Shown: positions 33,440 through 42,134, numbered from the stretch's first letter. The stretch is DNA of 64,000 nt from Limiplasma sp964416065 (GCA_964416065.1 CAYQCL010000006.1:6891-70890); one strand, 5' to 3'. Program-made: numbers and translations. Notes: generated from the sequence alone by a model not told the origin.

Positions 33440-34935
33440 TGGAGCGGGTGAATATCGCGCTGTACACGCCGGTCGAGGAACTTTTCAATGATTTCTGCGA
33501 TGTGCTGAAGCTTTTTTTCGCGGTGGATGGCTTTGAGGTGAATCCATCCGAGGACGGAGAGGCTGAGCCGCTTTGGCATACGTATCTGGAGCACGAGGAT
33601 GGGATGGCGGAAACGGGCTTTCGATTCCGCGAGAGGGAGATAAGGCGGGAGGCAAGGCTGTCGGCGCCGACGGACTTTGCCGATCCAAGGCGGTTTCAGG
33701 TGACGCGGAAGCGGATACGCAAGCGTCTGTGCAAGAGCGCGCTATATGAGCTTCTCAAGGAGATCACCGGCGTTCGTCCTCCATGGGGCTCGCTTACAGG
33801 CATCCGGCCCACACGGCTTTTTTATGAGCGGCTTGCCGAGGGGATGTCAATGAATGAGGCCGTGCTTGCGATGCGGAGCATGTTTGACGTAAGCGCCGAA
33901 AAGGCCGAGATGCTCAAAGAGATTGTCTTGGAGCAGAGGAAGCTTCCCGCCCCGAGTGAGAACGAGGCGGATGTGTATATTTCCGTCCCCTTTTGCCGTA
34001 CGCGCTGCGCCTATTGCTCCTTCCCAGGCGAGGCTGTGGGCAAGGGCAAGCTGATCGAGCCTTATCTCCAGGCGCTTTTGTGGGAGATGGCGGAGGGCGC
34101 TAGACTGCTCGAGCAAAGCGGACGGCGGCTTCGGGCGCTCTATGTGGGCGGCGGCACGCCGTCGGCGCTTTCGGAGGACGACTTTGCCCGCTTGCTGGAC
34201 GAAACGCTGCGTCTTTTTCCAAACGCGCGTGAATATACGGTGGAGGCGGGACGCCCCGATACCATCACGCGTGAAAAGCTCAGGACGCTCAAACGCCTGG
34301 GAATCGGGCGCGTCAGCATCAACCCGCAAACGATGAACGACAAGACCCTGCGCGCGATCGGCCGCGACCATACCGCCCGCCAGACGGAGGAGGCGTTTTT
34401 CCTCGCTCGCGAGCTAGGATTTGAGGACATCAACATGGATGTCATCGCAGGTCTGCCGGGCGAGGAAGCCTACGACTTCGCTCACACCATGGAGGCGGTG
34501 CGGAGGCTTTCCCCGGACAGCCTGACCGTGCATACCCTCGCCATTAAGCGCTCAAGCCGCCTGAATCTGGAGCGCGCGCCCCTACCGGATGGGCGGGTCG
34601 CCGCCGAAATGGTACGGCTTGGGGAGGAGACCGCCGCCGCGCTGGGTCTCAGGCCCTATTACCTCTACCGTCAAAAATACATGGCGGGTCAGCAGCAGAA
34701 TGTCGGCTATGCCCGGGCGGGAGCGGCGTGCTTATATAATGTGGACATCATGGAGGAAAACACCTCCATTCTCGCGATGGGCGCGGGCGCGATCAGCAAG
34801 CGCGTGTATCCTGATCGGGAGCTGCGCATCGTGCGCGCGCCGAATGTGACCAACGTATCGGTTTATATCGACCGCGTCATGGAAATGGCGCGGCGAAAAA
34901 AGGAACTCTTTTTAGGAACGGAGGGAAGCCCATGA
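33436..34935 (+). CDS. hemZ: Coproporphyrinogen dehydrogenase HemZ-type radical SAM protein
   Basis: A 499-residue radical SAM protein with an N-terminal extension (about 1-180) typical of clostridial HemZ. The 4Fe-4S/SAM motif is C-R-T-R-C-A-Y-C-S-F at about 188-197, followed by Y-V-G-G-G-T-P-S and V-S-I-N-P-Q-T-M-N-D. It would carry out oxygen-independent coproporphyrinogen III decarboxylation or a related radical reaction. The start ATGATG overlaps the MBL stop; its own stop overlaps the glpK start (ATGA). Conservation of this order is usual, but in many relatives hisS and aspS follow instead of glpK. Confidence 0.9.
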   Translation: MMERVNIALYTPVEELFNDFCDVLKLFFAVDGFEVNPSEDGEAEPLWHTYLEHEDGMAETGFRFREREIRREARLSAPTDFADPRRFQVTRKRIRKRLCKSALYELLKEITGVRPPWGSLTGIRPTRLFYERLAEGMSMNEAVLAMRSMFDVSAEKAEMLKEIVLEQRKLPAPSENEADVYISVPFCRTRCAYCSFPGEAVGKGKLIEPYLQALLWEMAEGARLLEQSGRRLRALYVGGGTPSALSEDDFARLLDETLRLFPNAREYTVEAGRPDTITREKLRTLKRLGIGRVSINPQTMNDKTLRAIGRDHTARQTEEAFFLARELGFEDINMDVIAGLPGEEAYDFAHTMEAVRRLSPDSLTVHTLAIKRSSRLNLERAPLPDGRVAAEMVRLGEETAAALGLRPYYLYRQKYMAGQQQNVGYARAGAACLYNVDIMEENTSILAMGAGAISKRVYPDRELRIVRAPNVTNVSVYIDRVMEMARRKKELFLGTEGSP

Positions 34936-36425
34936 GTATCTTGGTAGCCTTAGACCAGGGAACGACGTCCAGCCGCGCGATCGTGTTCGACGAGCATGGA
35001 AACACGCTCGCCTCGCACGCGATCGAGTTTCAGCAGCACTATCCGCATCCGGGCTGGGTGGAGCATGATCCGGACGATATTCTCAACACCCAGACCGAAG
35101 CGCTCAAAAGGGCCGTGGAGAAGAGCGGTGTGGACGTGCGCGACATCGCGGCAATCGGCATCACCAACCAGCGTGAGACCACGCTTCTTTGGGAAAAAAG
35201 CACGGGTCGCTGCGTCCATAACGCCATTGTCTGGCAATGCCGCCGTACCGCGCCCTATGTGGAAAGGCTGATACAGGACGGCTGCGGTGAAATGATCCGA
35301 AAGAAGACCGGCCTTGTGCCGGACGCCTATTTCAGCGGCACAAAGCTGGCCTATCTGCTGGATACGCTCTCCCTGCATGAGCGCGCTGAGAAAGGTGAGC
35401 TGTGCTTCGGCACGGTGGACTCGTTTCTCGCGTGGCATCTGGTGGAGGGACGACCACATGTGACGGACGCCACCAACGCCGCCCGCACGATGCTCTTCAA
35501 CCTGCGCACGCAGGAGTGGGACGACGAGCTTTTGCGGATGCTCAACATTCCCCGCGCGGTGCTGCCGGAGGTGGTCGACAGCGCGCAGGTGATCGGCACG
35601 CTGCGCCCTGAGATTCTTGGACGTCCTATCCCCGTCGCCGCGATGGCGGGCGATCAGCACGCGTCGCTGTTTGGACAGGCATGCTTTGAACCCGGGATGG
35701 TCAAGAACACCTACGGTACGGGATGCTTCATGCTTATGAACACGGGCGACGTGCCGGTGGAAAGCGAGAACGGCCTGGTGACCACCATGGCATGGCGTCT
35801 GGGCGGCAAGCCTGCCTACGCGTTGGAAGGCAGCGTGTTCATGGGCGGCGCGACGGTGCAATGGCTGCGCGACGAGATGGGCTTGATCCAGACCGCCGCC
35901 GAGAGTGAAAAGCTGGCCGAAAGCGTTCCGGACACGGCGGGCGTGTTCCTCGTTCCCGCGTTTACGGGCCTTGGCGCGCCCTATTGGGACATGTATAGCC
36001 GTGGAACCATCGTGGGCATGACGCGCGGCACCAACCGCGCCCATATCGTGCGCGCCGCGTTGGAGGCGATCTGCTACCAGAGCTGCGACCTCTACCGCGC
36101 GATGGTCGCCGATCGCGGAAACCGTGCGCCCAGGCAGATGAACGTGGACGGCGGCGCGAGCGCGAACGGCTTCATGATGCAGTTCCAGGCAGATATTCTC
36201 GGTCTGCCGGTCGTGAGGCCCGCAGTGCTGGAAACGACGGCGCTTGGCGCGGCCCTGCTCGCGGGCATCGGCGTAGGGCTCTATCAAAGCAAGGAAGAGG
36301 CCGCCGCCATGGTTCGACCCGACCTCACCTTCCATCCTCGGATGGCAGAAAAGGATCGTGATCTGGCCCTCTATGGCTGGCATCGCGCGGTGGAACGCAG
36401 CCGAGGGTGGGTGGAGAACAAGTAG
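34932..36425 (+). CDS. glpK: Glycerol kinase
   Basis: A 497-residue FGGY kinase of full glycerol kinase length. The N-terminal L-V-A-L-D-Q-G-T-T-S-S-R (about 3-14) is the family signature, with N-Q-R-E-T-T, W-Q-C-R-R-T and G-T-G-C-F-M-L-M-N-T following. It phosphorylates glycerol to sn-glycerol 3-phosphate in the cytoplasm. An ATGA overlap with hemZ implies coupling. It is followed by a clear terminator. No glycerol facilitator or glycerol-3-phosphate dehydrogenase gene is nearby. Confident family call. Confidence 0.95.
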   Translation: MSILVALDQGTTSSRAIVFDEHGNTLASHAIEFQQHYPHPGWVEHDPDDILNTQTEALKRAVEKSGVDVRDIAAIGITNQRETTLLWEKSTGRCVHNAIVWQCRRTAPYVERLIQDGCGEMIRKKTGLVPDAYFSGTKLAYLLDTLSLHERAEKGELCFGTVDSFLAWHLVEGRPHVTDATNAARTMLFNLRTQEWDDELLRMLNIPRAVLPEVVDSAQVIGTLRPEILGRPIPVAAMAGDQHASLFGQACFEPGMVKNTYGTGCFMLMNTGDVPVESENGLVTTMAWRLGGKPAYALEGSVFMGGATVQWLRDEMGLIQTAAESEKLAESVPDTAGVFLVPAFTGLGAPYWDMYSRGTIVGMTRGTNRAHIVRAALEAICYQSCDLYRAMVADRGNRAPRQMNVDGGASANGFMMQFQADILGLPVVRPAVLETTALGAALLAGIGVGLYQSKEEAAAMVRPDLTFHPRMAEKDRDLALYGWHRAVERSRGWVENK

Positions 36426-36461
36426 GTTGATTCTGTCTAAAACGAAATGATCGAAACGCGC

Positions 36462-36507
36462 AAGGGATAGGGAGCGTCTTTCCATGGAGAGAGACGATCC
36501 CTTTTTT
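36462..36507 (+). terminator. Intrinsic terminator after glpK
   Basis: AAGGGAT (36462-36468) pairs with ATCCCTT (36497-36503), with an inner CGTCT/AGACG helix, followed by six T (36502-36507). It ends the relA-dtd-hemZ-glpK transcript. Confidence 0.85.
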
Positions 36508-36599
36508 GTTTTCTATAGGGTTTCTTGAAGCGTAGGGGGTTGAATGCCGCGGCGAATGACAAACGGTTTCGGGGATGAATGCCACTTTCATTTGCAAAA

Positions 36600-37057
36600 C
36601 TATTATCCAGAATCGTCCAGATCAATTTCAATTCCTCTGTGGAGCTTCCGGGTGTTTCTTCCACGGTTGCGAAGGTTCTGCGATGATTGATCGCTTTGAT
36701 ATGGGCTGAATCCGTATGGAGGTTTTTTCCTCCTACAAGTCCAATACACCAATATTTCATGCAATATTTGCTCGCAATATGGTTATCTCTGAACCGCCGC
36801 ACATAGTTCATACTGATCGTCGAATGATCAGGATCCGTCAGTCCAGAAAACATTTGAACACAATATTCTCATTCACTGTCTGCGCCAATTTCGCCTTCGA
36901 CTTGATTCCATATAAACAGCATACGAAACAGCAGTTCAATGGCAGGACGTCCATTATCCGGACAGTATAAATCCTTGCATAAATCATAAATAAAGCTGAA
37001 ATCCACCGTGTGATCGATCTTCCGCAACCGATGATCCTATGGTACCAGTTCATCCAT
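36600..37057 (-). pseudogene. Degenerate IS1182-family transposase relic (N-terminal part)
   Basis: Read on the minus strand from 37057, broken pieces of an IS1182-type transposase appear: M-D-E-L-V-P, an in-frame stop, D-H-R-L-R-K-I-D-H, Y-D-L-C-K-D-L-Y-C-P-D-N-G-R-P, then (another frame) L-Y-G-I-K-S-K-A-K-L-A-Q, then M-N-Y-V-R-R-F-R-D-N-H-I-A and H-T-D-S-A-H-I-K-A. At least one stop and two frameshifts are present and the C-terminal catalytic half is not recognisable, so it is inactive. GTGGACTTTTT at 37246-37256 may be a remnant of a terminal inverted repeat. This relic, plus the hairpin at 37184-37211, is all that is seen in the 995-base gap between glpK and the SIS gene. Confidence 0.7.
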
Positions 37058-37183
37058 AAGGATGACTTCATACTCTGCTTGCTTCAGGCTCGACTTTTCT
37101 TGCAGCGTCCGGCTTACTTCCTTATTCTGTTATATTCGCACCTCTTTTTCTTCTCTTGCTTTCTTCCTTTTTATTCCTTATTG

Positions 37184-37211
37184 CAAGCTCCCGCCGCCAG
37201 GCGGGAGCTTG
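37184..37211. repeat. GC-rich perfect hairpin
   Basis: CAAGCTCCCGC (37184-37194) and GCGGGAGCTTG (37201-37211) form an 11-bp stem with a 6-base loop. No T-run follows on either strand, so it is not a simple terminator. It may belong to the decayed mobile element. Confidence 0.6.
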
Positions 37212-37420
37212 TCGATGGGCTAAGCCACGTTCCAAATGCTGCTTGAAAGTGGACTTTTTTACTGTCTAAACCATGTAAACTAATTCCGCAGCAGCTCCTT
37301 CAAGCCGGTAAATGCTATAAGACGCGTCCGTCCGTTCTGACACGTCTATGCGTCGAAAGAGGAGGGCACCTTCGGGGCTTCAATGTGGCAAGGCTTGTTC
37401 CCACAATCTATTCATTGTTC

Positions 37421-38065
37421 TTAGCCGAAGAATTCCTCCTCAAGCATGAGACAAAGCGTATGCCAGACGGGGAGATGCAGCTCCTGAATCAGATATGTGT
37501 CCCGCTCCGGTACGGCGATCAGAACATCCGAGCGTGCGCCGATGTCACGCCCCTGCTCACCCGTCATGCCGATGACCCGCATGCCCCGCGCATGGGCCGC
37601 AATACAGGCGAGCAGGACGTTTCGTGAACGGCCAGAGGTGGAGAGGGCAAGCAGCACGTCCCCAGGACGTCCGTGTCCCCATACTTGCTGTGCGTAAATC
37701 ATGTCGGGCGCGACATCGTTGCTGTAGGCGGTGGTCAGCGCGACCTCGCTGGCGAGGGAAATGGCGGGCAGGGCGTTCTGCAGATGCGACGCGATGTAGC
37801 CGCCGTATTCCGGATCGAGGGAAAGAAGCGTTGCCTCGTCCGCCGCCCCGATATGGCGGGGAAGGATGAAACCCTTCATCAACTCGCCTACAATATGCTG
37901 CCCATCCGCGCAGCTTCCGCCGTTTCCGCAGATGAGCAGCCTGCCATCCTTGCGGTAGCTAGCTATCAGCAGCTGGACGGCCTTTTGGATGTCCCCCTCG
38001 CAGACGGACAGTTCCGCATGGCGCGCAAGCAGGGCGTCAAGGAGGGAGGATGTGGATGATTTCAT
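37421..38065 (-). CDS. SIS-domain phosphosugar isomerase (GmhA/DiaA-like)
   Basis: A 214-residue single-SIS-domain protein. It has L-L-I-C-G-N-G-G-S-C-A-D-G-Q-H (about 43-57), the GmhA-like phosphate-binding loop, and L-A-L-S-T-S-G-R-S-R-N-V (about 140-151). The closest recognised types are phosphoheptose isomerase GmhA and related aldose/ketose phosphate isomerases. It follows the DeoR regulator gene on the same strand by 42 bases and faces away from the ABC importer and aldolase genes. In that setting it probably isomerises an imported or intermediate sugar phosphate. The ATG codon is at 38063-38065, with AAAGG (38076-38080) about ten bases upstream on the minus strand. Confidence 0.85.
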   Translation of the reverse strand: MKSSTSSLLDALLARHAELSVCEGDIQKAVQLLIASYRKDGRLLICGNGGSCADGQHIVGELMKGFILPRHIGAADEATLLSLDPEYGGYIASHLQNALPAISLASEVALTTAYSNDVAPDMIYAQQVWGHGRPGDVLLALSTSGRSRNVLLACIAAHARGMRVIGMTGEQGRDIGARSDVLIAVPERDTYLIQELHLPVWHTLCLMLEEEFFG

Positions 38066-38107
38066 ATGTGTTCATGCCTTTCCATATACCAAAGTGTTTT
38101 GAGAAAA

Positions 38108-38878
38108 TCAGACCAGGTGAAGCTTGATCCCCGTGTTGCGGATGACATGCTGCCATTCCTCGCTCAGAGACTTATTGGTAATGATGGTATCAATCCGAGA
38201 AAGGTCACAGCAATACGCGGAGTGAACGATCCCGAATTTGGAGGCGTCCACAACCAGAATTTTCTCGACAGCGATATCCAGCGCGTGCTGCTTTGAGCGG
38301 ACAAGATAGTCCGTGGAGCAGGTGACGCCGAGCGTTGGATGCACACCTGCGGCAGACATGAACATTTTATTGGTGCGGAAGCGTTCAATGTACTCGATGC
38401 CCTGCATGCTGGTAAACATGCCCGTGCTTCGGTGATAGCTGCCTCCTGCGACCTTTATATCAATGTTGGGAACCTTGAGCAACTCTACTAGGATATTTGC
38501 CGAATTGCAAAGAACGGTAAAATGAAAATCCCTCGGAAGGCTTTGCGCAATATGAATGGTCGTAGAACCCATATCGAGGAAAATAATGTCGTTGGGAGCG
38601 ATCAGGGAAGCCGCGAATTCACCGATGGTGCGTTTGTCCTCATTGCGCGCGTATTCCTCACTGTTGAGATCGTAGGCCTGGCCGATCTTTACGACCGTGC
38701 CCCCATAAACCCCCACGCCCGCCAGCACAACAATAGGATTGCTTTCCTTCAAACTTTTCAGATCGCGCCTGATCGTCATTTCGGACACTTCAAACTGCTG
38801 CGCCAGTTCGTGGATGGATACATATTTTTCGCTTTCAAGCAGGGAAGCAATGCGTTTCAGCCGTTCGGTCTTATTCAT
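38108..38878 (-). CDS. DeoR/GlpR-family transcriptional regulator
   Basis: A 256-residue DeoR-type regulator. The N-terminal winged helix-turn-helix has S-I-H-E-L-A-Q-Q-F-E-V-S-E-M-T-I-R-R-D-L (about 21-40). The sensor domain starts at F-L-D-M-G-S-T-T-I-H and has the phosphosugar-isomerase-like fold of the family, which senses sugar phosphates. The ATG at 38878 follows AGAGGG; a TTG six bases upstream is less likely. It has a strong promoter and is divergent from the ABC importer operon, so it likely represses the locus until a phosphorylated sugar appears. Confidence 0.92.
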   Translation of the reverse strand: MNKTERLKRIASLLESEKYVSIHELAQQFEVSEMTIRRDLKSLKESNPIVVLAGVGVYGGTVVKIGQAYDLNSEEYARNEDKRTIGEFAASLIAPNDIIFLDMGSTTIHIAQSLPRDFHFTVLCNSANILVELLKVPNIDIKVAGGSYHRSTGMFTSMQGIEYIERFRTNKMFMSAAGVHPTLGVTCSTDYLVRSKQHALDIAVEKILVVDASKFGIVHSAYCCDLSRIDTIITNKSLSEEWQHVIRNTGIKLHLV

Positions 38879-38924
38879 ATTCAAACCCTCTCTTCAGGGA
38901 GAACCTTTCCAATTTTGCACAAGG

Positions 38925-38953
38925 ATTATAGCATTATTTCACTCCGCTGTAAA
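38925..38953 (-). promoter_or_regulatory. Sigma-A promoter of the DeoR gene
   Basis: On the minus strand, TTTACA (38948-38953), a 17-base spacer and TATAAT (38925-38930). It drives the DeoR and SIS genes. Confidence 0.85.
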
Positions 38954-38984
38954 GCGAGGGGCAGGAAGGACATATTTCTGGTGG

Positions 38985-39284
38985 AAAAACGAAAGCATAT
39001 TCTGCATATGTCATCAATGACAACGAAAAAAAGGAAATAATCTTACAAAAAACATTAAAAGCGAATCAAAATAATTTGAAATGAGCAACAAAATAAAGAA
39101 AAAAGCAAAACATATAAAAAAATAAACAACTTAGAAAAACAGAAAATGTGAATTTCTGAGAGGATAATGTTTATAAAGGAATAATAATCAACCATTCTTT
39201 GAATTTCAAAAAGAAAAAGAGCGAAAATGAGAAGCAAATTTAACATAATTGCACATAAATTGAAAAAATACTTTCGTTATAGCG
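38985..39284. other. A/T-rich, A-tract-rich regulatory spacer
   Basis: About 300 bases of strongly A-rich sequence with many A4-A7 tracts, in a G+C-rich neighbourhood. No gene with a plausible ribosome site was found. Together with the two divergent promoters it fills the 512-base gap between the DeoR gene and the binding-protein gene. The A-tracts just upstream of the TTGACA at 39285 may act as an UP element or a bend. Confidence 0.6.
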
Positions 39285-39313
39285 TTGACAAATTAACAAA
39301 TGCATGTTATTAT
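39285..39313 (+). promoter_or_regulatory. Sigma-A promoter of the Fbp/Afu-type importer operon
   Basis: TTGACA (39285-39290), a 17-base spacer and TATTAT (39308-39313). The start point should fall near 39320, giving a leader of about 70 bases. Confidence 0.9.
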
Positions 39314-39327
39314 CCGATCAAGATTGA

Positions 39328-39357
39328 AGCTGACAGGGCTAAATGCATGTGTCAGCT
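39328..39357. promoter_or_regulatory. Inverted repeat just downstream of the promoter (candidate operator)
   Basis: AGCTGACA (39328-39335) and TGTCAGCT (39350-39357) with a 14-base spacer, about 8-38 bases past the predicted start point. It could bind the divergent DeoR-family protein or form a leader hairpin. Confidence 0.5.
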
Positions 39358-39390
39358 ACAATAACATATTTCCTTTAGGAGGGATAACAC

Positions 39391-40389
39391 ATGAAACGTA
39401 TTGTTGCTTTGGTACTCTGTCTGGTTCTCCTGATGACGTGTGTGAGCGCGTTCGCGGAAGAACAGTCGCTGGTGATCTATTCGGCGCTGAACGAGGAGCA
39501 CACGGAAGCGGTATGCAAGGCCTTTGAAGAAAAGACCGGCATCAAGACGTCCAGCGTCATCCTGGGCGGCGGCGAGATTCTGGCTCGTATCCGCGCCGAG
39601 AAGGACAACGCGACCGCCAGCATCTGGTGGGGCGGCTCCTGCGACAGCTTCATCGCCGCCGCGGAGGAGGGCCTTCTGCTCCAGTACACGCCTTCCGTGA
39701 AGGACAAGCTTTCCTTCTCCGATGAAAACGACTATTGGTCGGCGATCTATACCGGCTATGTCGGCTTCGTCGTCAACAAGGAGCGCTGCGAGGAGCTGGG
39801 CATCGAGGTGCCGCGCAGCTGGGCCGATCTGCTTCAGCCCGAGCTTGAGGGCGAAATCATGATGGCTTCCGCCGCGGCGTCTTCCACCGGCTATGTCATC
39901 ATCGCCTCCATCCTGCAGGTCATGGGCGAGGAGGAAGGCTGGAAGTACATCGAGGAATTGGACAAGAACATGTTCCAGTACACCGAGCGCGGTTCTACCT
40001 GCATCGCGTCCGTTATCGCGGGCGAAGTCGCCGTGGGCGTATGCTTCGCGCATGACGGCATCACCAACCAGCAGGCCGGCTATGAGGATCTTCTTGAGGT
40101 CGTCATCCCCTCCGAGGGCACCGGCTGTGAAATCGGCGCCTGCGCGATTCTGGCTGATGGCCCTGATCAGGAGGCCGCGAAGCTCTTCTACGAGTTTGCG
40201 CTTTCTCCCGAGTGCCAGGAGCTTGGCCCCATCTATGGCGCGAACCAGTTCCCGTCCAACAGTGACGCCAAGGTCGCCGAGGCCGCTCAATCGCTGGTAG
40301 GCGTGGCTCCCGTTGTGTATGATCCGGTCTGGGCCGGCGAGCACAAGAATGAGATTATTGCCCAGTGGCAGGAAGTCACCGGTCAGTAA
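39391..40389 (+). CDS. Fbp/Afu-type ABC transporter substrate-binding protein
   Basis: A 332-residue extracellular binding protein of the ferric-iron/spermidine/phosphosugar branch. A Sec signal peptide ends near V-S-A-F-A/E (22/23); Cys17 sits in a poor lipobox (L-M-T-C), so lipid anchoring is doubtful. The mature start S-L-V-I-Y-S-A-L-N-E-E-H is typical of FbpA-like proteins. The iron-ligating double-Tyr motif is not obvious, and aldolase, SIS and DeoR genes are linked. A sugar-phosphate ligand as in AfuA is therefore an attractive inference; phosphonate is another option. ATG at 39391 follows AGGAGGG. Confidence 0.88.
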   Translation: MKRIVALVLCLVLLMTCVSAFAEEQSLVIYSALNEEHTEAVCKAFEEKTGIKTSSVILGGGEILARIRAEKDNATASIWWGGSCDSFIAAAEEGLLLQYTPSVKDKLSFSDENDYWSAIYTGYVGFVVNKERCEELGIEVPRSWADLLQPELEGEIMMASAAASSTGYVIIASILQVMGEEEGWKYIEELDKNMFQYTERGSTCIASVIAGEVAVGVCFAHDGITNQQAGYEDLLEVVIPSEGTGCEIGACAILADGPDQEAAKLFYEFALSPECQELGPIYGANQFPSNSDAKVAEAAQSLVGVAPVVYDPVWAGEHKNEIIAQWQEVTGQ

Positions 40390-40408
40390 CGCTAAGCATT
40401 GCGAGGAG

Positions 40409-40427
40409 GGGCGCCGGCGCGGCGCCC
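40409..40427 (+). terminator. Small GC-rich hairpin after the binding-protein gene
   Basis: GGGCGCC (40409-40415) pairs with GGCGCCC (40421-40427), loop of five, then TTCCC. It is too weak for full termination and probably stabilises the upstream mRNA, raising binding protein over permease. Confidence 0.5.
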
Positions 40428-40451
40428 TTCCCGTCTATCGGAGGCTTAAAG

Positions 40452-42134
40452 ATGATTGGACGCAAGAAAAGGAATGAATCCTACGGCATTTCGCGTGAGC
40501 CGACAATGATCGTCCTGGCCCTGTTTGTCATTGCGCTTCTTATTGTATTCATTCTCTACCCGCTGTTTTCCATTCTCAAGACCAGCTTTCAATCCGTGGA
40601 CGGCGCCTGGACGCTGCAGTCCTATATTGATACGCTGAAAAACAAAAATTTCAGCAGGGCGTTTTCCAATTCAATGAAGCTTGGGCTGACGACGGCCTTT
40701 TTTTCCACGGTGGTGGGCTTTTTCTATGCCTACACCCTGGAATGCGTCAAGAGCCCGCTCAAGCCGTTTTTGCGGATCGTGGAAATCCTCCCGCTGATTA
40801 CCCCGCCGTTTGTGCTGTCCTTTTCGGCGATTATGCTTCTGGGCAAGCGCGGCCTGATAACCTATAGCCTCCTCGGCTTGAAAAAATGGAATATTTACGG
40901 CTTCCACGGACTGGTCATCGTCCAAACGATGGCCTTTTTCCCGATCGCGTCCATGACCTTTGAAGGCCTGTTCCAGAATTTTGACGTATCCATGGAAGAG
41001 GCCGCCCGCAATATGGGAGCGGGACGCATGAAGGTGTTTTTGACGGTGACGCTGCCGATGATGCTTTCCGGCATAGCCAACGTTTTTCTGCTTTCGTTTA
41101 TTGAGTCGGTCACCGACTTTTCCAACCCAACTGTGCTGGGCGGCGGATATACGACGCTTGCGACGCAGGTGTATGTGCAGGCGATCGGCAACTACAACAT
41201 CCAGGCGGGCACGACCTACGCAGTGATCCTGCTGCTTGTGACGGTTGCGGCCTTCACGCTGCAAAAAGCGTTTCTGGATAAGCGAAATTACGTTACCCTT
41301 ACAGGCAAGGCCACCCGCGAGCGGGAAATGATCTCTGACAAGGGCGTTTCGGTTCCCTGCAACGTGTTCTGCGTTCTGGTGTGCGCCGCCGTGTTGCTGT
41401 TCTATGTGTTCATGATTTTGGGTGGCTTCTTCGCCAAGTGGGGCGCGGATTATACGCTGGTGCTGGACAATTTCGAGTTTGTCCTCTCCCGCAGCGCGAA
41501 GCCGATCGGCGATACGCTTCTGATCGCGCTGCTTGTCGCGCCGCTGTGCAGCCTGCTCTCGGTCATGATCGGTTATCTGATTGTGAGAAAACGCTTTACG
41601 GGCAGGGCGTTTATCGAGTTTGTCTCGCTGTTTGGAATGGCGGTGCCCGGCACGGTGTTCGGCCTTGGCTATATCCTCAGCTTCAACACCCCGCCGCTGG
41701 TGCTGACCAATACGCTGACGATTTTGGTGATCGTGCTGGTCATGACAAGGCTGCCGGTGGGCGTGCGCTCGTCCATCTCTGCACTGCAGCAGATTGATCC
41801 CAGCATCGAGGAGGCCGCGAGCAATCTTGGCGCGAACGCGACCAAGGTATTCAGCTCGGTAACGGTGCCCCTGATTAAGCCGTCCTTCTTCTCCAGCTGG
41901 GTATTCAGCTTTATCAAGAGCATGACGGCCATCAGCGCTGTGATTTTCCTTGTCAGCGCCAATTACAACCTGCTGACCGTCCGCGTCATGCAGTATGTGG
42001 ACAAGGGACAGTTCGGCTATGCGTGCGCGCTGTCCACGGTGCTGATTCTGATCGTGCTGGCCGTCGTAACGCTGATGCGGATGGTGCTGAAGCGTATGGG
42101 CGTCAGCAGCGACGTCAACGACCTGATGAAGTAA
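40452..42134 (+). CDS. Fused two-domain ABC permease (FbpB/AfuB-like)
   Basis: A 560-residue protein with two tandem MetI-type permease domains and about twelve transmembrane helices. Each half has an EAA-like loop: E-E-A-A-R-N-M-G-A-G near residue 181 and E-E-A-A-S-N-L-G-A-N near 453. The fused arrangement is typical of Fbp/Afu/ThiP-type importers, where one polypeptide supplies both halves of the channel. ATG at 40452 follows GGAGG; an in-frame ATG at 40365 would lie inside the binding-protein gene. It is followed, 13 bases later, by the ATPase gene. Confidence 0.92.
   Translation: MIGRKKRNESYGISREPTMIVLALFVIALLIVFILYPLFSILKTSFQSVDGAWTLQSYIDTLKNKNFSRAFSNSMKLGLTTAFFSTVVGFFYAYTLECVKSPLKPFLRIVEILPLITPPFVLSFSAIMLLGKRGLITYSLLGLKKWNIYGFHGLVIVQTMAFFPIASMTFEGLFQNFDVSMEEAARNMGAGRMKVFLTVTLPMMLSGIANVFLLSFIESVTDFSNPTVLGGGYTTLATQVYVQAIGNYNIQAGTTYAVILLLVTVAAFTLQKAFLDKRNYVTLTGKATREREMISDKGVSVPCNVFCVLVCAAVLLFYVFMILGGFFAKWGADYTLVLDNFEFVLSRSAKPIGDTLLIALLVAPLCSLLSVMIGYLIVRKRFTGRAFIEFVSLFGMAVPGTVFGLGYILSFNTPPLVLTNTLTILVIVLVMTRLPVGVRSSISALQQIDPSIEEAASNLGANATKVFSSVTVPLIKPSFFSSWVFSFIKSMTAISAVIFLVSANYNLLTVRVMQYVDKGQFGYACALSTVLILIVLAVVTLMRMVLKRMGVSSDVNDLMK

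Noticed and set aside
34950..36485. 511-codon frame antisense to glpK
   Set aside because: glpK is unambiguous, and the antisense frame begins within the terminator.
36325..36853. Two minus-strand frames (90 and 138 codons) after glpK as genes
   Set aside because: They run through the glpK terminator and decayed transposase text; only the relic is supportable.
37010..37246. 78-codon plus-strand frame upstream of the SIS gene
   Set aside because: No ribosome site, composition of random AT-rich DNA, overlaps the transposase relic.
38102..38900. Plus-strand frames around 38.5-39.0 kb
   Set aside because: Shadows of the DeoR-family gene and its promoter region.
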